From assembly GCF_028476545.1 (NCBI RefSeq), contig NW_026733046.1, positions 147,001-211,000 of the forward strand: DNA of 64,000 nucleotides, written 5' to 3'. The position numbers and the translations under genes are program-made. The notes beneath the pieces are model-generated. The model had not been told where the DNA came from. It saw only the letters and a list, made by a program, of their open reading frames with translations, and did not search any database. This stretch comes from Physella acuta. Its lineage: Eukaryota; Mollusca; Gastropoda; Physidae. Below, one piece after another: positions 34,558-54,302 of the stretch. How positions within the stretch are numbered: the stretch's first letter is position 1; each line of letters starts with the position of its first letter.

Positions 34558-37354
34558 GGGGAGATCACTCCCGGTTTATTTGTGGTCTGTAGTGCACAGC
34601 GTTTTCTGTGGAGAAATGTCTGGGTTAACGCTCACATTTGGTTGGTTAACTTTTGGTTACATGGTGCACTTGACAGCACTCAACCAATATCTCTCTGGAA
34701 CTAGGTAGTCCAAACTGGCGAAAAAGTGCGTTTTATGGTCAGTTTTTGCGGTTTTCAAAAAAAAAATTTCACTACTTCTAGTTGTCCTATAAGAATAAAA
34801 ATTATATGTAAATAAAGTTTAAGTCTTTATCTGTCGTAATCTGGTATTTTTATATCTGTAACACATGTTTGAATGTGTTTTATATTTGTTTGAAAAGTAT
34901 CAGTTACGTCAACAAATTTCACCGTTTTGCGCGTACCGATCGACCCAACACTGTTTCTTTTGGTTGCGGCTTCGCGACGAAGCATCGTAGAAGCATAATC
35001 TTAATGTCCTTTTAAAGAGCGAATTCTAGTCTATCGTTTAATGTATAAATTGAAAAAATAACTTGCTTATTTCATTTTAAAAAATCAGTTTTTAAAATTT
35101 AAATGCCAATATATACACGAAAACAAACTAATTCTGTTTCAATTTTTACACCGATGTAAAGCTCACTTTTATAACTACTTTGTGTTGTAAATTCAAGTAT
35201 TTCTGATTTACGGTCGCGAAGCCGTGCCCTCAATAAGCATGTAACCCTCGAGTCAACTTTTAGCCCGGGGTGAGTTGCTCGCCGAAAGGTTTTAAAGCTT
35301 GACGACCGATGATGCTAAACGGATTTTACCCTTGCTAGAGCCTTCAAACAAGTTGTAAGTATCATTTTTAAAGTTTCATTTCCATTTTAATAAATGAATT
35401 TTAAGTTTGAATGTCAGTTTGATTTAATTAGTACACGTTATTAATGTAAATTTGAACGCTACTAGTCCACGGTTTTGGCGTGTGAACTACGCTTGTACAC
35501 ATGCTGTGTTTAAACGTGAAGCTATTTAATTCAGGACATTCTAGGGACTTAAAATATGGATGCACTTAACTATTAGATGCTAGTGTTTACTAATTCTTTA
35601 AAATCTATCGACTGGGATCAATGATAGGATCGTATTACTACAGTTTATCTGGACTATCACGTCAAAATTATGAATCGACAAATTCAAAATGGCCACCAGA
35701 CTATCCTGGTTACTATGTGGACGAACTCAATTATTTACAGGGAACGAAGGTTTAAATACTTATAATATATTAATGAAACACAAAAGAAATTTATAATTAT
35801 AATAACTATACATTTTTATCGATTTATTTAAAACAAAAGACACTAAATTTTAAGGACTAATGTGATTAATTTTTTTATTTTCTGTTGTGCACTCTGATTC
35901 TGATTCCCCTGCTGAATAATGTGAAATGGTCTGCGCCAGTCTCCTTAATAAAATGTACCAGATCAATTTTTAGATGGTGGTGCAATTTATTAAGATTGTA
36001 CATGTTGTGACTTAGTTTTAAATGTTATATTAGTTGTAAGTGTAAGTGTAAGCAGTACTAGTAGTATTTCTCATTATTTATTTATTTTATATGCATATAC
36101 TAACAATGAAGGACTGTTAAGTTGTCCTATAGGATGTTGAGAACCACAGTATGGCACCTTCATCATTGGATATCTCAACCATTGTAGCACAAGCAACGAA
36201 TATTTCATTCAATAGAATTAATATTAAAAATATACTATCAAGTATAAATTACTTTTAACAAAAAGGTGTTTTCAGGCTTTTTCATCTTTCCAGCTACAGT
36301 CATTGGACAAATAGTAGGCCTACACAATAGGCTAGTAGTAAGTTTAATTATATTTTATTAATCACTAAATAAATTATTTATTCCATAGCTGGAGACATTT
36401 ATGGTGGCTTATCCAGAACTTTCCTTACAAGGGAAGGGAAGGAGGCCAAGCCCCCCCCCTACAGTTCCCAAAAGATATCACTGACTCTTGATGCTCCACA
36501 AGATCAAGGCTGAGGGAAACAAGACATACAAAGATGTGGAGTTGTGGTTTTAAAAACTGTTCCCCCAAAGCAGTTATCAACCCGATAGGTTTGAATGTAG
36601 CATCAACTGCTACATCACTTGTAGGCATCACGTCTTTATTAGATTACATTACATTACTCCACTAAATTTTGATTCTGTTTCTCCTGCACTATATAACTGT
36701 GGCATTTTTTGAAAATAATATTTTAACTCATGTGATTTTTGAAAATAATGAACACATTCTTCCTGTTAATGTTACCAACACAATAGTTTTAGAGTTATTC
36801 TATGTCCAAAGCAAAAAAAAAAAAAAAAAATTAGAATTTTTTTTTGTATGAAAATAAAAGTGACCAAAACGCATTTTTGTCATTTTCAATTATTTTTTTA
36901 CCTTAGAAAGACTCATTTTAGATGACTGAAAAAAATTGGGCATATATATTACAAACTTTGCAGTAACTTTACCAATTTCTACACTTCTATGTTATCTAGT
37001 TTAGAAAATATGGGTTCTCAAAAATGGCTCTTTTTGAAAATCAGTTTTTTACCAAATTTTACTTTTTTAAAAATCGCATAACTTTTTTATTTATTGAAAT
37101 ATTTTTATAAAATTTGTGGCATAGAGCTTACAATTAAAAGTTCTTTCATGACATACTCACTCCAGAAGTCTGCAATCAATAGTTAATTTCAGTTTGGACT
37201 ACCTACTGGAACCCAATGGTTGAAGTTTCTACACTACACTAACATAGGCACTCTACAACCCAATATTTGAAGGGCCTAATTTTCTACGCTAACCTAACAA
37301 AAGAAGGACAAATTTAAATTCTACCAACAAAAATGCTGAGCTGGAATTCTGTTA
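34558..37354. other. Intergenic AT-rich DNA, no gene seen
   Basis: No recognisable coding exon. An inverted pair GCTTCGCGAC / GTCGCGAAGC at about 34970 and 35214 may mark an old element. 36460-36640 has a short open minus frame with no known motif. Confidence 0.4.
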
Positions 37355-37455
37355 CTAAATCTAAAGTGAGTACCTTTATTTATTCTGTAACTAAATCTAA
37401 AGTTAGTACCTTTATTTATTCTGTAACTAAATCTAAAGTTAGTCCCTTTATTTAA
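37355..37455. repeat. ~36-nt array, 3 copies
   Basis: Repeats TCTGTAACTAAATCTAAAGT downstream of the secreted-precursor gene. Confidence 0.8.
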
Positions 37456-38096
37456 GGCAGAGCCTGGCCTACATACATACACCTGCTAGTTCTAGTGTCA
37501 GCTTACACCACCTGAATTTATTACCACAGCAACACAGACTGCCAGATGAACTGGGTCCTTGAATGGGACCAGCCCATACACATCAAGATATTATGGGACT
37601 AAACACATCAAGATATTATAACATAGGACTAAACATACTAAGATACTATAGGACTAAACACATTAACACATTATAGGACTACACTAAGATATTATACTAT
37701 AGGAGTAAAACATCAAAACATATTTTTGTTCAGCCCTACTTTTGTATCATCTGATTTGAAGCCTAGAAATAATGATTAAAATAGCTGTAGCGTATGTGTA
37801 CATATGAACAAATACTGAACACCTTATTTAAAATTTAGTTCATTTAAGCCTATTTCTTTATAAACCGTCAAAATTTACATTCTAATAGACCAAAATTGTT
37901 GCATAAATTTAAACAAAGTGTTCTTGTACACAATATCAATGGTGTGAATCAAAAGGTCATCTTTAATTTGTGTGGAGCTGATCGGAAGAATGAAGTGCGA
38001 TAGTTTGGGTGCTCAGGGTAGGGAGTGAGAGTTTTTTGAGAACCACGGTAGACTGTCTCCGTAAATCGCCTGACCCCTGGGGGACCCCTGGGGGCC

Positions 38097-44686
<6,590 letters not shown>

Positions 44687-44715
44687 CACAGGCTGTCTTC
44701 ACGGTCTCTTGCCAG

Positions 44716-45270
44716 AATATCTTCGGGCACTGTGTCTTGCTAGGCTGTCACCAGACACTGTGTCTTGCTAGTCTGTCTTCACTGTCTCGCTAGACTGTCT
44801 CCAGGCACTGTCTTGCTAGATGTCTACAGACACTGTGTCTTGCTGGCAAATCTCAGCAAATACCGACAGATGAATTTAGCTACTAGCAGCTGACAACTAG
44901 ACCAACTACCGAAAAGCTACTATACACTGTCTAAAGCTGCTGACCACTGTCTAAAGCTGCTGACCACTGTCTGCTGCTACTGACCACTGTCTAAAGCTGC
45001 TGACCACTGTCTGATGCTGCTGACCACTGTCTAAAGCTGCTGACCACTGTCTAAAGCTGCTGACCACTGTCTAAAGCTACTGACCACTGTCTTAAACTGC
45101 TGACCACTGTCTCAAACTGCTGACCACTGTCTAAAGCTACTGACCACTGTCTGATGCTGCTGACCACTGTCTAAAGCTACTGACCACTGTCTAAAGCTAC
45201 TGACCACTGTCTAAAGCTGCTGACCACTGTCTGATGCTACTGACCACTGTCTGATGCTACTGACCACTGT
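44716..45270. repeat. Two arrays upstream of the secreted-precursor start codon
   Basis: 44716-44850 repeats CACTGTGTCTTGCTAG-like units. 44928-45270 is a 20-nt repeat, TGACCACTGTCTAAAGCTGC, about 17 copies. Both lie in the likely 5' UTR or promoter of the minus-strand gene. Confidence 0.88.
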
Positions 45271-46054
45271 CTAGCGCTACGGCCTGAAGAATATCCAAAC
45301 TGATGTCTAGAACCATTAGCAAATCTAAGCACCGTCTAGCACTTGGTGTGTCTAGCACCGTCTAGCACCTGATATTTCTAGCACCGTTTAGCACTCATGT
45401 TTCTAGCACTGTCTAGCACCTGACGTATCCCCTAAGACTCCAGCTACTGACTCCAGCCACTGACTCCAGCTACTGACTCCAGCTACTGACTCTAGCGCCC
45501 AGCTGCCACTACAAAACTGGCAGCCTTTCCGTTGTATGTGTCCAGATATAGTATCAGCCCGACCCAGTTTCTGGAAACTTCCTGAGCTCGTCTTTTGGGC
45601 TGTCAGTCATCTCCTCAGCTGTCAGTCAACTCCGCCCACATTTCTTTTCACCCCCAACCCCCCACCCCACACTGTCCAACTCCGCACAACCCCACACAAC
45701 TCTTGTCATTAAAGACAGGGGAGGGTGGGGGAAAGATGATCCTTGGCTGCCAACACTTATGTTTTGATATAACAAGGGATGTTTGTTAAATTAAAGGCAC
45801 AACACTTAGCTAGAGTTTGGTAAATAGTTACATTTTCAGAGGAGGGGGGGGCTAAAATTTCCAGGGGGGGGGGGGAGGACGGACACTGGTAACATATATT
45901 TTCTATGTAAATTCTATTTCGTTCTAGGGGGGTAAAAGTTTTTCCTGGAAGCGCCACCGCCCCCCCCCCCCACCCAAGAGATGCCTGGAAGAAACTCTGA
46001 TCACGGGTACCGACACACATGTGTATATAGGTCTGGGCATACAAAGTCTGACCT

Positions 46055-47310
46055 CTCAACAGAAAACATATGACCAACAGAAAACATTTGACCAACAGAA
46101 AACATATGACCAACAGAAAACATTTGACCAACAGAAAACATTTGACCAACAGAAAACATTTGACCAACAGAAATAATTGGACCAACAGAAAACATTTGGT
46201 CAATAGAAAACATTTGACCAACAGAAAACATTTGACCAACAGAAAACATTTGACCAACAGGAAACATTTGGTCAACTAAAAACATTTGACCAACAGAAAA
46301 CATTTGACCAACAGAAAACATTTGACCAACAGAAAACATTTGGTCAATAGAAAACATTTGACCAACAGAAAACATTTGACCAACAGAAAACATTTGACCA
46401 ACAGGAAACATTTGACCAACAGAAAACATTTGACCAACAGAAAACATTTGGTCAATAGAAAACATTTGACCAACTAAAAACATTTGGTCAATAGAAAACA
46501 TTTGACCAACAGAAAACATTTGACCAACAGAAAACATTTGGTCAACAGGAAACATTTGACCAACAGAAAACATTTGGTGAATAGAAAACATTTGACCAAC
46601 AGGAAACATTTGACCAACAGAAAACATTTGACCAACAGAAAACATTTGGTCAATAGAAAACATTTGACCAACAGAAAACATTTGGTCAATAGAAAACATT
46701 TGACCAACAGAAAACATTTGACCAACAGAAAACATTTGGTCAACTAAAAACATTTGACCAACTAAAAACATTTGACCAACAGAAAACATTTGGTCAATAG
46801 AAAACATTTGGTCAATAGAAAACATTTGACCAACAGAAAACATTTGACCAACAGAAAACATTTGACCAACAGAAAACATTTGGTCAACAAAAAACATTTG
46901 ACCAACAGAAAACATTTGGTCAACTAAAAACATTTGACCAACTAAAAACATTTGACCAACAGAAAACATTTGACCAACAGAAAACATTTGACCAACAGAA
47001 AACATTTGACCAACAGAAAACATTTGACCAACAGAAAACATTTGACCAACTAAAAACATTTGACCAACAGAAAACATTTGACCAACAGATAACATTTGGT
47101 CAACTAAAAACATTTGACCAACTAAAAACATTTGACCAACAGAAAACATTTGGTCAACTAAAAACATTTGACCAACAGAAAACATTTGACCAACAGAAAA
47201 CATTTGACCAACAGAAAACCTTTGGTCAACTAAAAACATTTGACCAACTAAAAACTTTTGACCAACAGAAAACATTTGACCAACAGAAAACATTTGACCA
47301 TCACAAATTA
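46055..47310. repeat. 18-nt intergenic minisatellite, ~69 copies
   Basis: Unit AACAGAAAACATTTGACC with variants GGTCAATAG and GGTCAACTA in irregular order. It keeps both strands open; a 430-codon minus frame is spurious. Confidence 0.97.
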
Positions 47311-47811
47311 AGACGTTGATAATTAAACAAGTGTACCGTCTTGCCTACTGCGTTCTGCAAATGGCTTTGTCGGTTAATTGGCTTTAAAAAAATGACCGCA
47401 GTCAACAATATGATAGACTAATTAACTTTTACAGCCATTGTTCGGTGATTGCTCCAAAACCTCCAGCCATTTCTACACCTGGCAAAAAGTAAACTTTTTT
47501 AACGAGAGGCGACACGATCTTAAGTTAAACACAACTGACGTCCTCCATGTCATGACGTCCATTCAACCTGTGGCTTACACACTCCTTACATGTCCTTGTA
47601 ATGATGTAATGATGTAATGACAAGCCCTAGAAGAGTCCCATCTGTCTTTACACTGTCGCTCAGTTTTATGGCGATGTTTGATTTGCTATGTTTCACGGAC
47701 AGCTGTCTGGTAATGTTGTCTTGTGATGTTGCCGTGATGTTGTCTTGTGATGTTGCCGTGATGTTGTCATGTGATATTTGTTGACAATGTCTACTCTCTA
47801 GTATTTAGTTG

Positions 47812-47970
47812 GGACGGTGTGGTCGAACAGTAGAGCGTTCTATCGCTAACCCGAAAGTCAGGAGTACGAGTCCCTGGCTAGTCTTAGAACGTCCCTGAGT
47901 CCACCCAACTTTGATTGGGAACCTGACATGCGTTGACCGTCAGGTTCGAAAGGGAACTTTACTTTACTGG
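47812..47970 (+). mobile_element. tRNA-derived SINE
   Basis: The head has an A-box-like TGTGGTCGAACAGTAGAGCG and a B-box-like AGGAGTACGAGTCCC in tRNA spacing. It is followed by a body with CCCTGAGTCCACCCAAC and GGGAACCTGACA. The missing acceptor-stem pairing and the tail rule out a functional tRNA. Confidence 0.6.
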
Positions 47971-47993
47971 TATTTAGAAATAAATATACAGTA

Positions 47994-48263
47994 CGAGCCG
48001 ACCCGCTGCGTATCATACGCCGCTATTCAGTCGTTGTTTTTTCTACTTTTCAGTAATTCATAATTTGTGAATTCGACAGTACCAATGCTGCCACTGAAAA
48101 TATTTGCTTAAAAACCCTAAAACCCCCTCCCCCCCCCCTCCCCCACGTGAAAGCAGCCTCCTCTTAGGGTGGGGGTGTTGGCGATAGAGAGGAAGAGAGG
48201 GGCTGTAAGGCGCGCTTGCAGCTTGTTTTCTAACGTCTCCCAGAAGAGAATTATATATATAGA
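47994..48263 (-). mobile_element. Mini-Helitron, copy 2
   Basis: Same termini as the element at 25089-25436 (TCTATATATATAATTCTC at the 5' end, GGGTCGGCTCG at the 3' end) and the same A/T insertion context. The shared block AATTCATAATTTGTGAATTC is preserved in both. No coding capacity. Confidence 0.6.
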
Positions 48264-48688
48264 TGTATTCATTTATGGTTTTAAAAAAACTAGATCTACT
48301 ATGCCGCATTGCCGTCATATTATTCTTTTCAAACGATCGTCCTAAAGTCAACAACCGTCTCCCTCCCGACCTAAACCATTAGCTGCAGCCAACTTAGGGT
48401 AACCAAAACAATAGCTGCAGCCAAGTTGGGTAAATCAAAGCAAAGGACACGACCATTGAAAGCTCGCAGATTCATACTTTGCTTTAGACCAGCTAAGCTG
48501 CCGATACAATAAGAGTTAACTGGGCACGGGTAGACAAAGGTTAAGCTCAAGGTAAGAACAGACACACATAGACTAAGCTCAGGGTAAATCTCAATGGCCT
48601 CCGACAAACATTCGGCCATGTTTGATTAGCTCCCACGTGACCGTCCTCTGTTAGATCAATCTGTCGTCTGCTGGGATAACTCTTCGCC

Positions 48689-48694
48689 ATGTCG
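48689..48694 (+). CDS. Candidate first coding exon (Met-Ser) of the chitinase
   Basis: ATGTCG is followed at once by a strong donor (GTACGT). Joining it in phase 0 to the exon at 56256 would give MSNSRFVWPLVTSSLL, a good signal peptide. It lies 7.5 kb upstream and other short exons are possible, so this is a guess from phase and donor quality only. Confidence 0.2.
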
Positions 48695-49044
48695 GTACGT
48701 ACTGATGCAAGTTTACTTTTATATTTTTAAGGCAGCCACCAACAGATAAATAAAAGTTTAGGATGATATAAGTTTGTTTTCTCTGCAATTTCCCAAATTA
48801 AAAATTAGTTGTAGTGAAGTGTTGTATTATTTTGGTATCCCGAACTAACACGAACACAAACACGAACACGGGACGAAATGTTTTGAGTGTTGTTAACCCG
48901 TGTAAAATCTAGCTCTAACCAATAAGCGTTTGTTGTTTGTCATACATGATCATATGCTATAACCTAAACATTTCAATCTGTTGTATTAATGCATGTAATA
49001 TTACATCTAACTCCGTCAAAAAAATTGCATGTGTGCTCTATAGC

Positions 49045-49322
49045 CAAGACTAAAAAAATTGAACCTAACCAAAATCCTAACCAGAAAACTAACCAAACCA
49101 GAAACTTAACCACAAACCAAACCAGAAACCTAACCATAAACCTAACCACAAACCTAACCGCTATGCGCCACAAGGCCGTTGACTCCGATTTCTACGCTCT
49201 GTATAATGTATTGACCTAACGTATCCAAATCCACTGGCTTGTATCATACAAGTGACTTGTATCATACAAGTGACTTGTATCATACAAGTGACATGTATCA
49301 TACAAGTGACTTGTATCATTCA
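49045..49322. repeat. Two short arrays (AACCTAACCA-type; 18 nt x 4-5)
   Basis: 49060-49160 has degenerate AACCAGAAACCTAACCACAA units. 49238-49322 repeats TGACTTGTATCATACAAG, itself nearly palindromic (CTTGTATCATACAAG). Confidence 0.8.
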
Positions 49323-49919
49323 AAGGGAGGGGGTGAATCAGGTATCTTTCATGGGGCTCTCACACTTCTCAGAACCCCACGGGTGGGGGTGGGGAGGTGT
49401 GTGTTTGTGTGAGTGTCTGTGTGTGTGTCTTTCTCTGTGTATGTGTATTTATGTACAACTGTGAGTTTCTAGCATCGTCTCTAGTAGTTATGTTTAACTG
49501 TGACTTTTCCCCCTAAAATCTTAATTAAAGTGCAACAGGGACGTAACTCAGGTAGTACGACACTCGAGCTCTTCAGCGCACGCAAATGATACGTGTCAAA
49601 ACGGCCTTTATTCAGGCTAAAAATAGCTATTATTTAAAACGGCGATGTAATAAAAGCTTTCATTTCCTGGGTCAATTCGACATTTGCTGAATGACAACTT
49701 TTGTGATAACTACATGTTTGTGGTCACCACACATCCCCCGCACACCTAAATATTTTTTCACACACACCTCACACGCCAAAGTATTTTTTCACACACCCCT
49801 CACATTAGTCTATAAGCTGCACCCACACCCACACCCACACCCACACCCACACACCTTCAGCATGATTCAGTCTTGTATAAGCCTAGTCGCTGATTGTTAT
49901 AGCATCTGTCTGTCTTATA

Positions 49920-51110
49920 CGAGCAACCTACGACCAACCTACAACCGTCAGTACGACCAACCTACGACCAACCTACGACCAACCTACGACCAACCTACGA
50001 CCAACCTACAACCGTCAGTACGACCAACCTACGACCAACCTACGACCAACCTACGACCAACCTACGACCAATCTACGACCAACCTACGACCGTCAGTACG
50101 ACCAACCTACGACCAACCTACGACCAACCTACGACCAACCTACGACCAATCTACGACCAACCTACGACCAACCTACGACCAACCTACGACCAATCTACGA
50201 CCAACCTACGACCAATCTACGACCAACCTAGGACCAACCTACAACCAACCTACGACCAACCTACGACCAACCTACGACCAACCTACGACCGTCAGTACGA
50301 CCAACCTACGACCGTCAGTACGACCAACCTACGACCAATCTACGACCAACCTACGACCAATCTACGACCAACCTAGGACCAACCTACAACCAACCTACGA
50401 CCAACCTACGACCAACCTACGACCAACCTACGACCCAACCTACGACCAACCTACGACCCAACCTACGTCCCAACCTACGACCCAACCTACGACCCAACCT
50501 ACGACCCAACCTACGACCAACCTACGACCAACCTACGACCAACCTACGACCAACCTACGACCGTCAGTACGACCAACCTACGACCGTCAGTACGACCAAC
50601 CTACGACCGTCCTACGACCAACCTACGACCCAACCTACGACAAACCTACGACCAACCTACGACCAACCTACGACCAACCTACGACCAATCTACGACCAAC
50701 CTACGACCAACCTACGACCAACCTACGACCAGCCTACTACCAACCTAGGACCAACCTACGACCAACCTACAACCAACCTAGGACCAACCTACAACCAACC
50801 TAGGACCAACCTACAACCAACCTACGGCCAACCTACGACCAACCTACGACCCAACCTACGACCCAACCTACGACCCAACCTACGACCCAACCTACGACCA
50901 ACCTACGACCAACCTACGACCCAACCTACGACCCAACCTACGACAAACCTACGACCGACCTACGACCGTCAGTACGACCGACCTACGACCAACCTACGAC
51001 CGACCTACGACCAACCTACGACCGACCTACGACCAACCTACGACAAACCTACGACCGACCTACGACCGTCAGTACGACCAACCTACGACCAAACTACGAC
51101 CAACCTTGCA
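49920..51110. repeat. 11-nt intergenic minisatellite, ~105 copies
   Basis: Unit CGACCAACCTA with interspersed CGTCAGTA and CGACCCAACCTA variants. Frames open through it are not genes. Confidence 0.97.
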
Positions 51111-51660
51111 GTAAAGTGTTAGTCTCACATCAGAGCGGATTAACGAAAACAAATGCGGTCACTGTAAAATAAATTTGGATGTCTAGAAAAATTAGTTTAA
51201 AAATTATCCTTAATCCTGAGGATTGTTTTGGATTAAAATAAAGCTGAAATCCTCACGAACTGAGACTTTTTAATGAGACAATTTTATTGCTAAAAATAGA
51301 TTGACCTGAAAAGAACGTGCAGCAGTCCGAGTTAATTCCCCTGATTTATCTGCCCTTGTTGTTTTGAGTTGTACGCCAGCCATAGGCAGAAGTCCCGCAG
51401 TAAATAGTCCGACTACAGCTGGTTAGTTGGTAATGTACTGGGATTAGCTGAAATACATCAGCATACGTCACTTCCTGTTCGCGGTGTCAAGCAGACGGCA
51501 GTCGTGTTAGCATGTTCTAGAATAACTCGGTCAACTAGATCAACTCTATTTTGGCGGCTGTAGGGTTGCCCTAATTAACAGGCATCTCCCCGGGTGGGGA
51601 AGAGGGGGGGGGGGGGGGTGATCCTAAGCACGTCCATTGTCCTGTGGACGACGTAGAACA

Positions 51661-51815
51661 AAAATAAAACTGGAGTCCCTGAGCCCACCCAGCTTCAATG
51701 GGTACCTGACTCAAGTCAAGGAAATAAAGGCGGCTGGGCATAAAGCTGACCACACTACCCTTCATGTGCCGTGGTCACAAGGTGGACTCTACTTCATTCG
51801 TAGACTAACTCTGTC
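51661..51815 (+). mobile_element. SINE 3' body without the tRNA head
   Basis: CCCTGAGCCCACCCAGCTTC, AATGGGTACCTGACT, AAATAAAGGCGGCTGGGC and GTGCCGTGGTCACAAGG correspond in order to the bodies of the SINEs at 47812 and 59233. The promoter-bearing head is absent. Confidence 0.45.
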
Positions 51816-52169
51816 CTGAGATTTTGCAAGCAGATTCACGTTAAATACCTGCACAGGTGAGTTGACCGTGAAATTAGCGTCATTTTAATTTCGTTTTTAA
51901 CGCAAAGAGCGGCAACTCCTGTCCTGTGCTATATCCACGGCCTTTGTCTTTCGTTTCTCGTGGGGGGGGGTGGAATGACATGTTTTTCTCTGTACATTTA
52001 TATCAAATTTTGTGACTTTTGACTGGCCATCGCGTCGTCTTAAGTCATTCAGTAAAAGTTCATACAAACATTAGTCACAAAGTCATAAGTCATACAGCCA
52101 TAAGTCAAAGAGTTGCCGTGAAAGTTGTTAAGACGACGATCTAATGGGGAGATGCACTGGTCGTGACAA

Positions 52170-52740
52170 AACGTGGTGGAGGGGTGGATGTGTTTGGTGG
52201 ATGGGTTGGTGGAGGTGTGGATGTGTTTGGTGGAGGGGTGGATGTGTTTGGTGGATGGGTTGGTGGAGGTGTGGATGTTTGGATGTGTTTGGTGGAGGGG
52301 TGGATGTGTTTGGTGGATGTGTTTGGTGGAGGGGTGGATGTGTTTGGTGGAGGGGTGGATGTGTTTGGTGGAGGGGTGGATGTGTTTGGTGGAGGGGTGG
52401 ATGTGTTTGGTGGAGGGGTGGATGTGTTTGGTGGATGTGTTTGGTGGAGGGGTGGATGTGTTTGGTGGAGGGGTGGATGTTTGGTGGAGGGGTGGATGTG
52501 TTTGGTGGAGGGGTGGATGTGTTTGGTGGAGGGGTGGATGTGTTTGGTGGATGTGTTTGGTGGAGGGGTGGATGTGTTTGGTAGAGGGGTGGATGTGTTT
52601 AGTGGAGTGGTGGATGTTTGGTGGAGGGGTGGATGTGTCTGGTTGAGGGGTGGATGTGTTTGGTGGAGGGGTGGATGTGTTTAGTGGAGTGGTGGATGTT
52701 TGGTGGAGGGGTGGATGTGTTTGGTGGAGGGGAGCAAGCG
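52170..52740. repeat. 21-nt GT-rich minisatellite, ~25 copies
   Basis: Unit GGTGGAGGGGTGGATGTGTT, strongly strand-asymmetric (almost no C on the plus strand). Confidence 0.95.
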
Positions 52741-54057
52741 GGTTGAAACGGTTTGCTGTCTAATTGGGGAGCGTCTGGTGGACAATTTAAATTCTGCCCT
52801 AGGTTCGTGAAATGACAAAATTATGACATGTAATGTCAGGCTGTCATTTCAGCCGGATTACCTCAGAGTTAGATGTTAGAAGTGACGTCAGAAGGATGAC
52901 ATTAGTTGTCATCGTTGGATGGGATTGTTGGATGGGATTGTTGGATGGGATTGTTGGATAAGCGAGTCAAGTCAGATTGGGATTTGACTGCACGGCCAGG
53001 TGCGCTGAATGTCAATGTCTGCAAGTCGTCATGCTGGAGGTCAATGTCCTCATGTTGTTGTCTCGTCAAGCGATGCCCGAGGATATCTACGTCATCACCT
53101 GAATCTAGAATCTTCTACCGGTGCTTGAACCCCTGTCCGCCATAGAAGCACCGACCCTCATGTGTTTAGTGTTGACGTCTGCCCAGGTGTTGACGTCTGC
53201 CCAGGTGTTGATGCCCCCCCCCCCCCCGCCCATGAATGCCACGAGTTGACGTCTGCTGGAGTGAGTCGGCCGAGTTACCGTCTGCTCGTAAATTGTCACC
53301 AAAATTGTCACCGCTGGTAGTAATTTTGTCACAAGTCATGACATCACTGACAGACGGCACGCCATATTTCATAACCTGACTGTCCGGCTGTCAGTCCCAG
53401 GTGTTTCCTGGTGTTGCCTTCCCATTTCCCATGCACATGGTGAACCCATCTTCATAAATTTACACGAGACCAGTTTTGGTAATTTTCTGACAGTAAAGTT
53501 AAATAACTCGCTATAAAATTATTACGTAAGTGCAACCTAAAAGGTCAACAAAAATCTATAAATAGATACCTAGAGCAATGTGTTTGTAAACATGAAAATA
53601 TGAGCTTGTAGAGAATAAAGCCAATTATGTCACCAATTTGCTCAAACTCATCAACAGATTAATTTGTGAAGTCTTGGCTACTTCAGGTGTCGTTAAGACT
53701 TTCTAGCAAGATGCGATACTGTGAATTCACAATATTAACCAGTTGGTACTTTACAATATACAAGGTAGTTGATACTTTATTCTACCTGTTTGGTACTTTA
53801 CTATATATAAGGTATTTGATACTTTATTCTAGCTGTTTTGAACTTTACAATATACCAGCTTATTGCTACTTTACAGTGCCATTTTCCAATCTCAGATTGA
53901 CTCCGCCCCGCCCCCCCCCCCCCCCCCCCCCCCCGCCCATGTCTTGCGAGGCAGCCTCCACAGTAAATCAAACTAGGTTAGAAGCTGGCTTATGGAATAC
54001 GTTCAGTTCATGTGACAAAACGTCTTTCATTGGATACAAATGAAGTGTTCACTGAAT

Positions 54058-54175
54058 AAACTCTCGCACCCACAAACTATCACACCCACAAATTAACACA
54101 CCCACAAACTAACACACCCACAAACTATCACACCCACAAACTAACACACCCACAAACTCTAGCACCCACAAACTA
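54058..54175. repeat. Short array of CACCCACAAACTATCACA
   Basis: About 6 degenerate 17-18-nt units in intergenic DNA. Confidence 0.85.
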
Positions 54176-54302
54176 TCATCTTATTTAACTCAACCCATTC
54201 CAAAAATTGAAAAAAAATATTATCGTATTCAAATACTGTCTCGCAGCTAAGCTGACTTCTTACCCGACATTGTATGTCATCGTATATGTCATCACATCTG
54301 TC

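Larger units (their letters stand above)
51110..54057. other. Intergenic DNA with little coding signal
   Basis: Apart from the SINE body (51661-51815) and the 21-nt array (52170-52740), I see only G/C homopolymer tracts (51604, 51961, 53217, 53908) and short duplications such as GTTGACGTCTGCCCAG x2 near 53170 and TGGATGGGATTGT x3 near 52915. Confidence 0.4.

Noticed and set aside
46001-47293. 430-codon minus frame of MFSVGQ repeats
   Set aside because: 18-nt minisatellite, no signal or domain, open on both strands.
47812-47900. Possible tRNA gene
   Set aside because: A and B boxes are present, but arm pairing and terminal structure do not fit, and a SINE body follows.
48371-48619. 82-codon minus frame starting MAECLSEAIE
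   Set aside because: Starts with ATGGCCG and looks gene-like at first, but there is no homology I recognise, no splice partner and no poly(A) context; below my threshold.
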